64,000 nt of DNA, from the NCBI RefSeq assembly GCF_023734095.1, contig NZ_AP024620.1, forward strand, positions 802,501 through 866,500, read 5' to 3'. Positions within the stretch are counted from its first letter, which is position 1, and each line of letters opens with the position of its first letter. Positions 1 through 8,894 of this stretch are shown here, piece after piece. The notes under the pieces are model-generated. The model worked only from the letters and a program-made list of their open reading frames with translations. It was not told the DNA's origin and did not search any database. The position numbers were made by a program, and so were the translations under genes. This stretch comes from Moorella sp. Hama-1 (GTDB lineage Bacteria; Bacillota; DSM-521; Neomoorellales; Neomoorellaceae).

Positions 1-909
1 CAGATAATTAATAATGAAAAACTCCGGGATAGGGTTATAACGATTTTTAACGATGCAGATAAGAATTACGCTACTAATCTTGAATCGGAAATAAAGAATC
101 TTAAAGGAATTGAGTTGCTGAAATACCCTCCTACCGTTTTTAATTTAAATGTGGGAGATGATATGGTTGATCTCTTTGAGCATACAAGCTTAGTACCGAC
201 TCTCTCATTTGCTGATCCCTGGGGTTACAAAGGTCTTAGTTCAAAACTTTTAACTGCACTCATTAAGGATTGGGGTTCAGACAGTATCTTCTTTTTTAAT
301 TACAATCGGATAAATATGGGAATCAGCAATCCTATGGTACAGCCACATATGGATGCCATCTTTGGTGTTGAAAAGGCGGCGAAATTAAGAACGAATGTGA
401 GAAACCTTAAACCCCAGGAACGTGAGGCCACCATTCTTAACGAACTGGCCAAGACGCTGTCAGCACGCGGGAAAATATTCGTTCTCCCATTTCGGTTTGC
501 CAGAGAAAATGGGAGAACAAGCCACTACTTAATTTTTGTATCGAAACACGTGCTGGGTTACAGCCTAATGAAGGAAATAATGTATAGGTATAGCTCAGAG
601 CATACCGATGGTGTAGCCAGCTTTTCGTACATACCAGTAGGGAACTTACAATTAGATTTTCTTTCCATGTTCTTAAAGCCTATTGAAGAATTAGGAGATG
701 AATTATTAAAAACATTCGCCGGCGAAACTTTGACCGTCAAGCAAATATATGATCAACACCAAGTGGGAACACCATTTGTTTTAAAAAATTATAAAGATGC
801 TATTCTAAAGCTTGAAACTGATGGCAGGGTATCATGTGATCCACCAAAACGAAGAAAACGAAGCGGCACTCTAACACTTGGGGATGCTGTTAAAGTAACT
901 TTCCCCTAA
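1..909 (+). CDS. TcmP-like three-Cys-motif partner protein, 5' end outside window
   Basis: The frame is open from base 1, so the true start lies upstream; the visible part is about 302 residues. The translation carries a DPWG motif followed by an alternating hydrophobic/charged pattern typical of proteins annotated as TcmP, which are usually encoded next to a DUF5131 (phage Gp37/Gp68) protein, as here (the next gene starts 61 bases on). The molecular role of TcmP is not established; a methyltransferase-like fold and links to mobile or defence DNA are commonly suggested. The gene is AT-rich compared with the DNA after 5.4 kb, which suggests transfer. The family call rests mainly on the translation plus the diagnostic neighbour. 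Confidence 0.7.
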   Translation, partial: QIINNEKLRDRVITIFNDADKNYATNLESEIKNLKGIELLKYPPTVFNLNVGDDMVDLFEHTSLVPTLSFADPWGYKGLSSKLLTALIKDWGSDSIFFFNYNRINMGISNPMVQPHMDAIFGVEKAAKLRTNVRNLKPQEREATILNELAKTLSARGKIFVLPFRFARENGRTSHYLIFVSKHVLGYSLMKEIMYRYSSEHTDGVASFSYIPVGNLQLDFLSMFLKPIEELGDELLKTFAGETLTVKQIYDQHQVGTPFVLKNYKDAILKLETDGRVSCDPPKRRKRSGTLTLGDAVKVTFP

Positions 910-969
910 GAAACATTTGCTCTTATTCTTCTGGGACTGTGGTGTAATGATACAGGGAGGATTATTTTC

Positions 970-1728
970 ATGGCAACTAACTCAAAAATTGAATGGACAG
1001 AAGCAACCTGGAATCCAGTTACTGGATGTACTAAAATCTCAAACGGGTGCAAGCACTGTTATGCTTATACAATAGCAAGGCGGCTTCAGGCAATGGGTAA
1101 CCCCCGTTACAAAAATGGTTTTAATCTAACGCTACATGCCGACCTTATTGATTTACCTCTTAAGTGGAAGACACCTAAAAAAATCTTCGTTAATTCAATG
1201 TCCGATTTATTTCATGAAGAAGTTCCTTTTCAATTCATTGAACGGGTTTTCTATACAATGAGGAAAGCAAACTGGCATATCTTTCAGATCCTTACAAAGC
1301 GGTCCAGACGGCTTCGCGAAATGGCACCATTTTTACCATGGCCTGATAATGTATGGGCCGGAGTAACAGTAGAGGATCAATCTGCAATATACCGAATTAA
1401 TGATCTGAGATCAGTCCCCGCCAGCGTTCGTTTCATATCCTTTGAGCCACTATTAAGCCCTTTAGAAGGCCTTAACCTTGACGGTATACACTGGGCAATA
1501 GTAGGTGGTGAGTCAGGCCCTGGGGCACGTCCGATGGAAACGCAATGGGTTAGAGATATACATAATAAGTGTAGCACCCAAAATGTATCTTTTTTCTTTA
1601 AACAGTGGGGAGGAGTCCAAAAACACAAAAATGGGCGTGTTCTGGATAACCAAACATGGGATGAATATCCCGAGCATCAATACGCTTTTGCTGGGGCTCG
1701 TTACCATGGCCGGATATCTGGCCGGTGA
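970..1728 (+). CDS. DUF5131 family protein (phage Gp37/Gp68-like)
   Basis: A 252-residue protein starting at an ATG preceded by AGGGAGG. Near residues 15-35 it has a three-cysteine motif (GC, six residues later GC, then HC), which resembles a radical-SAM-like iron-sulfur site and defines this family. The core contains WAGVTVED and the SFEPLL and GGESGPGARPM motifs that are strongly conserved in DUF5131. It forms the standard pair with the TcmP-like gene upstream. The last residues, after about 1690, run into GC-rich sequence of different character, so the natural C-terminus may have been replaced at a recombination junction. Substrate and reaction are unknown. Confidence 0.85.
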   Translation: MATNSKIEWTEATWNPVTGCTKISNGCKHCYAYTIARRLQAMGNPRYKNGFNLTLHADLIDLPLKWKTPKKIFVNSMSDLFHEEVPFQFIERVFYTMRKANWHIFQILTKRSRRLREMAPFLPWPDNVWAGVTVEDQSAIYRINDLRSVPASVRFISFEPLLSPLEGLNLDGIHWAIVGGESGPGARPMETQWVRDIHNKCSTQNVSFFFKQWGGVQKHKNGRVLDNQTWDEYPEHQYAFAGARYHGRISGR

Positions 1729-2022
1729 AGTGGTCCTGGTGACGGGCGCCGACGGTGGTATCCGGCCCTGGGAGAAGCTTTACGAAAAGATCCTCACGGT
1801 CGGGGAAGGGGTCAACGCTACTTCCCTTGAGCGCATTTATATCGCCCGGCCGGAGGAATTCGATGCCGCCGGGCTGAAGCGCTTCCTGTGGCTGGTCTCC
1901 CAGCCCGGCTGCGCGCCGATGTCCAAGGCGTGGAGGAAGCCCTGCGCCTGGTCTTGCCGGACTTCCGGGTAGAGAAGGGGCAGGAACTGGTCAGGTGGGG
2001 TAAGGTGGGCGGTAGGCGGTAA
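1706..2022 (+). pseudogene. GC-rich gene remnant with a frameshift, family not recognised
   Basis: From 1706 a frame reads MAGYLAGEVV and continues to 1972. A second frame picks up a plausible continuation around 1910 (residues LRADVQGVEEALRLVLPDF) and runs to a stop at 2022. The switch suggests a frameshifted 3' fragment of an older gene. Its GC-rich composition matches the chromosome further right, not the AT-rich genes on either side. It overlaps the 3' end of the DUF5131 gene. I do not recognise the family. Confidence 0.4.
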
Positions 2023-2142
2023 ACATGCAAAAAGGTATTATCAGGCTTGGATAAAGAACGTGTGACAGCTACCAACGGTTAGTGAGGTAAGGGAGCCCTG
2101 TTTTCTCGTTTAACTAGTTTAGAGGTTGGGAGGTGGTAGAGT

Positions 2143-3786
2143 TTGGAAGATAAATCTCAAACAGAAAGTTTTAGTCCAAAAGAGACGATACTTGAACAGT
2201 TTGCTGAGTTTGCAACTACTCCTAAAACAGGGTTTTATAATTCGTGCTGTATTACAAGTATTTTCATTACCTCGGGGAAGGGCAAATGGTATAGAAATGT
2301 ATTTACCGTAGCTGTTTTTGAAGAAACACCGTTTAAAAACTACAACCTGCGTTATCACAGCCCACATCTTTTTGATATTTCTAAAGAACTGAGCATAGGT
2401 ATTGTCTCTCAGCGGGTTACAATAGCGGATGCGATAAGTTTATATGAAACAGCATATAGAAGCGGTACATGGCAGCAGCCTGGATGCCCGGAGTTGGTAA
2501 TAGAAAAACTAACACCATTGCCGCCACAGTTTGTTCCGTTATCCGCTACCGTGCCTGTTAGACATATTCTGAAGAATTCATATCGTTACCCCCAATATAT
2601 GTTTGAGATGTTTTGTGAGAAGAAAGAGTTTTATTTAAACTTAAATCCCAGGTATTACCAGGGAGGAACTTCAGCGGCGGAGAAAAGGATTTACAATCTG
2701 GTGGAGAGTTACCTGCCTGTGGACCTTAGGTTTATTACTGACCGGTGGGGAAATGTTGTTTTTCAGTTTCCCGTAAACCTGCTTAAAGTTTCGGCAAGGG
2801 GTACGAGAGATGGCAAAGACCTCTTGGTGGCTATGAAGTGGCATCCCAGACTACGCAACGGACCTCGCCGCGATGTACATATTAAAGGCGAGGTATTATA
2901 TGACGGACTAATTTTAGGAAATGCCCTGGTAACCACTTCCACTGAAGTAAGTATGGAGCAACTTAGGTTGGGAACGACTGAGGGAGAGATTAATCTTCAA
3001 ATCTATAGCAGGGACTATATGTTATATAAAAGTACTTTCAATCTCATAAACCATATTAAAATAGACTTCAGTATTGCAAGTGGGGAACCGGTTACTATTT
3101 GCGTTCCGGCCAGTGGAAAACATGAAAAGGGTTTTACCTATGAGGTGCAGCCAGTCAGTTCTGCCCAAACAATGAATATCGGTAAGACTAGCGAATGGCG
3201 AGACTGGGTATGGACGCGGACGAACTTGGAATCAAAGCGTCAACTGGAAAGGCGGTTAGAATTCGTCCAGTACGGAGTGCATGGCAGGAACGAACGGGAG
3301 AAAGCACTGCAGGATTTGCGCCGGTTGATCGAATGGCATGGAGATAAAGGCGTATATCTTTGGGATCCATATGCCGAAGCACGTGATATTTGGGCCACCC
3401 TATTTGCTTGCCCGATGATACAAGCCCCTCTGCGGGTAATTACTTCATACAGCAAAAAGAGACGAAAGTTAGCTTCTCAGCAGGGCCTGGAAATTTCAGG
3501 ATATGAGGATTGGTTGGCAAGCTTTAAAAGAGATTTATCTGAAGCGGTTAAACAAAGAAAGGTGAATTTGCAGGTTCGTTGTCAACGTGATCAATATGGT
3601 TGGCAATTTCATGACCGCTTTCTTTTATTCCCAGGGCGAGAGCCTAAAGTTTGGTCCCTGGGATGCTCTTTGAATTCTATTGGTCGGCAACATAGTATTT
3701 TAATGAAAGTTTCACATGCTCAGCCTGTGATAGATGCCTTTGAGGATCTGTGGGAGGAGCTGGAGCAATGCCTCGTATGGCCTTAG
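2143..3786 (+). CDS. VPA1262-like protein with C-terminal PLD-like domain
   Basis: A 547-residue protein from a TTG start behind GGGAGGTGG. The N-terminal 300 residues look like proteins annotated as having a VPA1262 family N-terminal domain (moderate confidence). Near residues 485-525 it has HDRFLLF followed by WSLGCSLNSIG, the arrangement of a phospholipase-D-like fold (His plus a Ser-Leu-Asn turn) seen in some defence and phage-associated proteins. A second copy of the PLD motif is not obvious, so it may act as a dimer or be inactive. The 3' end overlaps the next gene by 19 bases, so the two are almost certainly translated together. The gene is AT-rich like its neighbours and unlike the rest of the window. 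Function is unknown. Confidence 0.6.
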   Translation: MEDKSQTESFSPKETILEQFAEFATTPKTGFYNSCCITSIFITSGKGKWYRNVFTVAVFEETPFKNYNLRYHSPHLFDISKELSIGIVSQRVTIADAISLYETAYRSGTWQQPGCPELVIEKLTPLPPQFVPLSATVPVRHILKNSYRYPQYMFEMFCEKKEFYLNLNPRYYQGGTSAAEKRIYNLVESYLPVDLRFITDRWGNVVFQFPVNLLKVSARGTRDGKDLLVAMKWHPRLRNGPRRDVHIKGEVLYDGLILGNALVTTSTEVSMEQLRLGTTEGEINLQIYSRDYMLYKSTFNLINHIKIDFSIASGEPVTICVPASGKHEKGFTYEVQPVSSAQTMNIGKTSEWRDWVWTRTNLESKRQLERRLEFVQYGVHGRNEREKALQDLRRLIEWHGDKGVYLWDPYAEARDIWATLFACPMIQAPLRVITSYSKKRRKLASQQGLEISGYEDWLASFKRDLSEAVKQRKVNLQVRCQRDQYGWQFHDRFLLFPGREPKVWSLGCSLNSIGRQHSILMKVSHAQPVIDAFEDLWEELEQCLVWP

Positions 3787-5420
3787 AGCATGTCTACTTA
3801 CAGCTGCATATGGGCTCCTATACTTATCCTAATCTTATTGACAGGAGAGTGTCTGATTTAATAAACTCGTGGCCGACGGGTAAAAATCAGTTGGGAAGCC
3901 TTAAGCAGGACTACCAAGCTTTTGTTAGCGAGAGGTCCCGGGATATTTCAAGGTTGTTGCAGGGGTTCTCTACTGATGAGATTGGCCGGTACCCAACACT
4001 TTCTATGGTCGATGAAAATAAAAGCCGGCAGGCCATTGCTTTGGCGGCGGGCGGGTTACTATCTTTGTTTAATACTCCCACGCTTGATGTTCTTCTTAAG
4101 TTAGCTGCAGTATGTACACTTATACAACTACCCGGTTATGTATTTCCTGCAATTGCTCGTTTTCTACTGAATCAGGAAGAATTGGCTTGGCAAGCGGTTA
4201 CAGCATCCCTTAAAAATGGGCTTCCTTTTAGTTTTAAGCTGCATGTAGATGGGGAAGAGGAAAATAATGGGGAGAAACGAGCTCTTGCTGCCTATAAAGA
4301 TGGGCTGGCCCGAGAGAACCTTCAACAGGTTTTATCATTCATGAAAAATTGGCATGCTGGGCATCGTACTTTTTTAAGTGGACCCATACAGATTATCTTA
4401 AATCTTGCATACTTTGCCGACAAAGATCTCTTTGCCAGGCTTGTAGCGAAGGAAGGTACGCCTGTTTTTGTTAACCTGATATGTGAAGATCCCCAGTATG
4501 CTTATGACTTGGAAACACTCTTCAAAATTGCAAACTTTGGTGGATTGTGGACCAGGTTGGAGATCCTGCACCATCTGACTATACTGTTACGTGAGGCAGG
4601 AGCACGGGAAGCAAGCGGAATCGAAAGCACAAAGCAACGTGCCTTTCGGAGAATGATTGCTGTTTATATCGGCAGGGTGATTATTCTCTTACTTGGGATA
4701 AAGAAGAGCGACGTACTCTGCCATATATTGAATACGCTAACAAGCATAGAACAATCGCGTAGGGATTTACCATTACTATACTATTTAGGACTAAATGTGG
4801 GGAAAGGCATTGCACTACACTTAAATGATAAAATTGTTGAGCAAGATCTACTCAAATGGGAACCGTTTAGGTCGAGTTCAGGCCTTATGTACATTCTCCG
4901 GGGCGTGCAGGATGGATTGGACCGAGAGAAATCTGTACTCTTGTCGGTGTGGAACAAGGTGCTAATACGTAAGTGGCTAAATGATCTTTGGGCGCTGTAC
5001 CGTACAGACGTGGAAGGTTCTGGAGGGAAAGATTGGCCTTTTTCGGCGTTGGATGCCGCTGTTTGGAACGCAATTACCAGAAGATGGAAAAAACGGAGCC
5101 GTTCCGTCATCTTTATTAACGGGCTTTGGCGCCGCTTATCAGCCACTGAACATCGATGGTTTACGAGTAGTATAGGCGAATGGAGGCATCTTGGAGCAAT
5201 TTACGCCGGTATTTTAGCCCATGCTGAGGCATGGAGGAATCTGGTACCAGATACTGAAATTCCTGAATCCGTTATCCATATCCTTGAATATGTAAATGAT
5301 CCACGCCACTGGTATAAAGTACCGGGAGATAAGAGAGAAACGGAAATCCCGGATTATTTTAGAGAAATACGGCAGGCTTACTTAGAAAGTACTGAAGCAA
5401 TTTTTCAAGGCAAAACGTGA
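3768..5420 (+). CDS. large helical protein of unknown function, partner of the VPA1262-like gene
   Basis: A 550-residue protein; ATG 3768 is chosen because GGGAGGAG lies eight bases upstream, inside the end of the preceding gene. The sequence is leucine-rich, with long predicted helices and no obvious catalytic motif, signal peptide or clear membrane anchor (a hydrophobic stretch near residues 95-130 is more likely buried helix). No recognised domain. The coupled start and shared composition argue that it is the obligate partner of the upstream protein, perhaps as a scaffold or sensor. The module ends at 5420; composition becomes GC-rich in the next gene. Confidence 0.6.
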   Translation: MPRMALEHVYLQLHMGSYTYPNLIDRRVSDLINSWPTGKNQLGSLKQDYQAFVSERSRDISRLLQGFSTDEIGRYPTLSMVDENKSRQAIALAAGGLLSLFNTPTLDVLLKLAAVCTLIQLPGYVFPAIARFLLNQEELAWQAVTASLKNGLPFSFKLHVDGEEENNGEKRALAAYKDGLARENLQQVLSFMKNWHAGHRTFLSGPIQIILNLAYFADKDLFARLVAKEGTPVFVNLICEDPQYAYDLETLFKIANFGGLWTRLEILHHLTILLREAGAREASGIESTKQRAFRRMIAVYIGRVIILLLGIKKSDVLCHILNTLTSIEQSRRDLPLLYYLGLNVGKGIALHLNDKIVEQDLLKWEPFRSSSGLMYILRGVQDGLDREKSVLLSVWNKVLIRKWLNDLWALYRTDVEGSGGKDWPFSALDAAVWNAITRRWKKRSRSVIFINGLWRRLSATEHRWFTSSIGEWRHLGAIYAGILAHAEAWRNLVPDTEIPESVIHILEYVNDPRHWYKVPGDKRETEIPDYFREIRQAYLESTEAIFQGKT

Positions 5421-5473
5421 GTGATTCGTAGCCAGACCTTTATTTCTATGCATAAGCAGGGGAGGTATCAGGA

Positions 5474-6043
5474 ATGGTCAACGGTAGTGCTCTTGCTAAT
5501 GAAAATATTTATCAAATTAAGGTGACCTTGAAAAGGATTAAACCGCCAATCTGGCGCCGGGTACAGGTGCCCGGCGGCATTACCCTCGCCAAGCTGCATA
5601 AAATCCTGCAGGTAGTTATGGGCTGGTATAATCGTCACCTCTACCAGTTTACAATCAATGGAAGCCATTATGGTGAACCGGATGATGAATTTTTAGTGGA
5701 AGTAAGAAATGCCCGGCGGCAAAAGCTAAAAGACGTGGTCAACCAGGAGAAGCAAAGATTTATTTACGAGTACGATTTCGGTGACGGCTGGGAGCATGAA
5801 ATTGTCGTTGAAAAGATTCTTCCGCCGGAGCCAGGGAAGCGCTACCCTGTATGCCTGAAAGGCAAACGCGCCTGCCCGCCTGAAGATTGCGGCGGTCCCT
5901 GGGGCTATGCCAGTTTGTTACATATTCTCCAGCATCCCGGGCATCCGGAATATGAAGATATGCGGGCCTGGGCAGGAGAAGATTTCGATCCCGAAGACTT
6001 CGATTTGGAGTTCGTAAACCAGGAGTTAAAAACCATCAAGTAA
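5474..6043 (+). CDS. plasmid pRiA4b ORF-3 family protein, copy 1
   Basis: A 189-residue protein with ATG 5474 behind GGGGAGG. It shows the family hallmarks: IYQIKVTLKRIKPPIWRRVQVP near the N-terminus, MGWYNRHLYQF, YDFGDGWEHEI, and a CPPEDCGGPWGY segment with paired cysteines, ending with a DFDPEDFDLE tail. The biochemical role of the family is unknown. A second full copy lies at 14949-15515, and each copy is followed by a TPR-type gene (intact here, broken there), so the pair was duplicated as a unit. Confidence 0.9.
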   Translation: MVNGSALANENIYQIKVTLKRIKPPIWRRVQVPGGITLAKLHKILQVVMGWYNRHLYQFTINGSHYGEPDDEFLVEVRNARRQKLKDVVNQEKQRFIYEYDFGDGWEHEIVVEKILPPEPGKRYPVCLKGKRACPPEDCGGPWGYASLLHILQHPGHPEYEDMRAWAGEDFDPEDFDLEFVNQELKTIK

Positions 6044-6116
6044 TGCAAGTACTGCAAGTAATGCTTTAACCTGGGACGTAAACTGATAGCCTGCTCCGCC
6101 TGGCAGTGGGGGCGGG

Positions 6117-6174
6117 GAAGGGCACCGTAGGGTGGTACAGTTGACGCCGGCGCGTAATGGCCGAACCCAAGCAC
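6117..6174 (+). repeat. 58-bp repeated gene-start unit, copy A
   Basis: This stretch, containing GGTGGTACAGTTGACGCCGG and ending in the first codons of a short frame (MAEPKH), recurs almost exactly at 8617-8673 and as a weaker third copy at 11231-11275. It contains no strong ribosome site. Each copy sits between unrelated gene pieces, so it marks a recombination joint or a former gene start. Confidence 0.7.
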
Positions 6175-6250
6175 TTTTTCATGGAGGACAATATGGTGCG
6201 CAAAAGGGGAAGAAGCAGTACATTAACATCAGGTACAGGGTGGTATGATT

Positions 6251-7132
6251 ATGCCGGATTTAGTAGAACTAATCGTTTTGGCGGCAGGAAAGACAAATCT
6301 GCGCTGCCTCCGGTTACCGGAACGGGAGATTATTACCTTACGGCCGGTCGGAGGCGTCAGGGATGAAACGGAGGGAGAAATCATCAGGGTCATCCCCTAC
6401 AAGAAATGGGAATACAACAAGCATACTTATCTTTCGGGTAAAGTCATTGATTCTTACATAGACGGTTCCGTATTAACCCCTGTTCCCTTGAGACTGTACT
6501 CGCATGGTTCCTGGGATTCTTTTTATTACTTTGCCGAGCTGTGGGAAATTGACCCCGACCTGGAGTTGCCTTCGTCTTTACCTGAGTGGGTAATTGCTGT
6601 TCTGAAAGCAGGTCCCCGTGAGGTATTTGAAATGGAGCAAATTATCCCGGGGGCAGACCCTGAGGATATAGAGGACCCCATATCCCTGGCGGTTGAATAC
6701 GCCCAACAGGGCAATATTGATAAAACATGGGAAATTTTGCAGGAGTGTCTGACCAAAGACCTGCGCTGCATTGATGCCTTTGCCCACCTGGGCACATATA
6801 CATTGGGAGATGGGCGCAGCACCTGGCATGCCAAAAAAGCAATGAAACGTTACCTGGCAGGGGTTAGCGTCGGCGAGCAGGCCTTGCCGCCAGGCTTTAA
6901 CGGCCTGCTTCCATGGAGCTGGATAAATAATCGTCCTTTTCTGCGCGCCCTGCACGGGCTCGGTCTGTGCCAGTGGCGCCTGGGCCAGTTTGATGCCGCC
7001 TGTAAGACATTCCGGCGCATTTTAATGTTTGACCCTATGGATGCCCTGGGATGCCGGTTTATTCTTCCGGATGTAGAAAAGGGACGCGAATACCTTGCAG
7101 CTATGGCGGAGGAAAATAGGCCCTATTTTTAG
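6251..7132 (+). CDS. TPR-type repeat protein, partner of the pRiA4b ORF-3 gene
   Basis: A 293-residue protein. ATG 6251 is preferred over 6245 because the broken copy at 15566 begins with the same residues (M-x-DLVELIVLAAG). The N-terminal half is not recognised; from about residue 145 there are helical repeats of tetratricopeptide type (AVEYAQQGNIDKTWEILQ, then GLCQWRLGQFDAACKTFRRIL). Probably a protein-protein interaction module; the function of the pair is unknown. Confidence 0.65.
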   Translation: MPDLVELIVLAAGKTNLRCLRLPEREIITLRPVGGVRDETEGEIIRVIPYKKWEYNKHTYLSGKVIDSYIDGSVLTPVPLRLYSHGSWDSFYYFAELWEIDPDLELPSSLPEWVIAVLKAGPREVFEMEQIIPGADPEDIEDPISLAVEYAQQGNIDKTWEILQECLTKDLRCIDAFAHLGTYTLGDGRSTWHAKKAMKRYLAGVSVGEQALPPGFNGLLPWSWINNRPFLRALHGLGLCQWRLGQFDAACKTFRRILMFDPMDALGCRFILPDVEKGREYLAAMAEENRPYF

Positions 7133-7251
7133 CAGAAGAAGCTGAAGTTACCTATTGACCGTCAGGTTAGGCAAGAATAAATTTCCTTTTAGTCGTGGAA
7201 ACGAGCAGAAAAATAACAGCAAAAAAAGAAGCTGAGGAATGGTGTTATAGG

Positions 7252-7651
7252 ATGCACCAACAAATAACTGCCAAGGTGAATGAAATAGAGAAAGGAGTCA
7301 GGTATTCCCCTGGATTGTTCTTATCGGATGCATCTTTATGGCCCTTATAGCCATGAGGTAGCCCAGGAGCTTCATGATGTAATTGAAATGGAGCTTCTAA
7401 AAGAAGATAACTTGAACATGGGTTTTACGCAAGGGACGGCGTGCGAGACTTATCTTAAACAACATGAGCGGGAGATCGAAACTTACCGCAATAAACTTGA
7501 TGCTGTACTTGAGAGATTTGGTAGTTTTAGCCCCTTACTTTTAGAACTTTATGCTACCACGCATTTTATTGCTACTGCCCGCTATCAGACTTACGGCGCG
7601 GTGACAAAACAAGAAGTTTATTATGGAAGTTCGCCAGGCGTAGGGGAATAA
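7252..7651 (+). pseudogene. broken Panacea/YwgA-like gene
   Basis: The frame from 7328 gives 107 residues beginning HLYGPYSHEVAQELHDV, which resembles the middle of Panacea or YwgA-type domains (a YGPYS motif followed by an acidic helix). Such domains normally have about 40-60 residues before this point; here the upstream frame from 7252 ends at a stop, so the 5' part is missing or frameshifted. Panacea domains are antitoxins of varied toxin-antitoxin pairs, but no toxin partner is visible. Confidence 0.35.
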
Positions 7652-7680
7652 ATTTACTATCCAACTGTGAACCTGCAGAT

Positions 7681-8102
7681 GTGATTATTGTCCTCTCAGG
7701 TGAACAGGTGAGCGGGTGGCGACCGGGGGTAAACCTCTACCAGGAAGGCCTGGCTCCAGCGTGGACGGAGTTGGCTGATGTGCTGAGGCGGCTGGGAAAA
7801 CAGGGCGAGGAGTTTAATACAGCTTTATTGTCTCTGCGTTCATTAAACGGAATGGGTACGGCGATGGTACGGTGATGTTCGCCCTGACCCGTTAAGTGCA
7901 ATTTAAATGGCCGGGTATAAAACCTCAGGATGCAAGCTTTAATACTTTGTCGAGATACGGCTAACCTCTTGCGGGGACGGGGCTATGACCGGCCGGCACT
8001 ACTTTGCATCCTGCCGGGAACGTTGATCGGCAGTCAGGTCCCCGGCCGGTTACGAGATTAGCCACTTCCTTTAGCCCTTGCTAGAATGGGGGGCGAAAGG
8101 AG
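7681..8102. other. gene fragments and leader, no intact gene
   Basis: A 64-residue frame at 7681-7875 has no recognisable domain and weak start signals. Its part around 7796-7826 recurs at 10669-10699, so I read it as a fragment. The rest to 8102 is the leader of the next gene, including the repeated segment at 8037-8115. Confidence 0.4.
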
Positions 8103-8115
8103 GTGAACACCATGG
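8037..8115 (+). repeat. duplicated leader with strong ribosome binding site
   Basis: About 75 bases (cores CACTTCCTTTAGCCC and GGGGCGAAAGGAGGTGA) recur at 10715-10790. In both places an ATG follows, but here it starts a 114-codon gene and there a short blocked frame. The copied unit is therefore a leader plus Shine-Dalgarno site joined to different downstream sequences. Confidence 0.75.
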
Positions 8116-8456
8116 CTAAAGTGACAGCGCCCTTGATGTCCCTGGATGCCAGCGGCGCCCTGGGGAAGGCCCTGGTCTTTGCCAAATGGAAGGGGATCAA
8201 TTATGCCCGGCGCTATTTTGTGCCCATGAACCCCAATACTGAGAACCAGGAAAGGGTCCGCGGCTACTTCACCCGGGCGGTGACCAGTTGGCAGGGGGAG
8301 GGCCCTGAGACCAGGGCCATGTGGAACGCGGCCGTACGCGGCCGGCCGCTGACGGGGATGAACTACTACCTGGCCCAGTATATCAAGTACCTTTCCAGCC
8401 ATAACGGCCAGGCCCCGGCCACGCCCTTCCTGCCCCCGGGGCAGCAGCAATCCTAA
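8112..8456 (+). CDS. phage-like protein of unknown function
   Basis: 114 residues from ATG 8112, eight bases after AAAGGAGGTG. The pattern (substrate-like SLDASGALGKALVF, KGINYARRYFVP, then NPNTENQERVR) resembles small structural proteins found in prophage remnants, with a conserved NPNT/Q-x-R helix. No signal peptide or membrane segment. The 3' end and following bases (8425-8508) are repeated at about 14087-14170 without the rest of the gene. Confidence 0.5.
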   Translation: MAKVTAPLMSLDASGALGKALVFAKWKGINYARRYFVPMNPNTENQERVRGYFTRAVTSWQGEGPETRAMWNAAVRGRPLTGMNYYLAQYIKYLSSHNGQAPATPFLPPGQQQS

Positions 8457-8894
8457 GGATTCAACCTGGAAGCGGCAGGGCCAGCGGCTTTGCCGCTTTT
8501 CCCCATGCCGGCCCTGCCTTACTGCCATGGGCAAAGACGGCAATGGGCAACGTTGTAAAAATATCACGAAGGAACTTTCTATAATTTGTCGAATATCCCC
8601 TTATAGTCCTAGCAGGGGGGCGCCGTAAGGTGGTACAGTTGACGCCGGCGCGTAATGGCCGAACACAAGCACATAAAGCAGGTAGCCCTTAGCGAACCAC
8701 TGAACAAGGATATTATTTACGAGAATGCTTTCCTGTAGGCGGCGAGTCTTTTTCGTAATGCCGGTGCCTGGAAATAGCCAGGTACGTTAGGGAACCGTTC
8801 CCTCTTGCCACCGGACCCCATGGCTGCTCCGAATTAATATTACCAGCACGATAGGATGTATAGTTGACAAGTTTTTTTGTGGGTGAGGCTTATT
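8457..8894. other. 438-base stretch with repeat copy B and a short decayed frame
   Basis: Contains copy B of the 58-bp repeat (8617-8673), continuing as a 27-codon frame (8655-8738, MAEHKHIKQVALSEP) that ends in a stop. The segment at 8588-8636 resembles 11174-11240. The last 60 bases are AT-richer and lead to the SWIM gene; I see no convincing promoter. Confidence 0.5.

Noticed and set aside
1377-1707. Minus-strand frames opposite the DUF5131 gene
   Set aside because: Shadows of the real gene without start signals.
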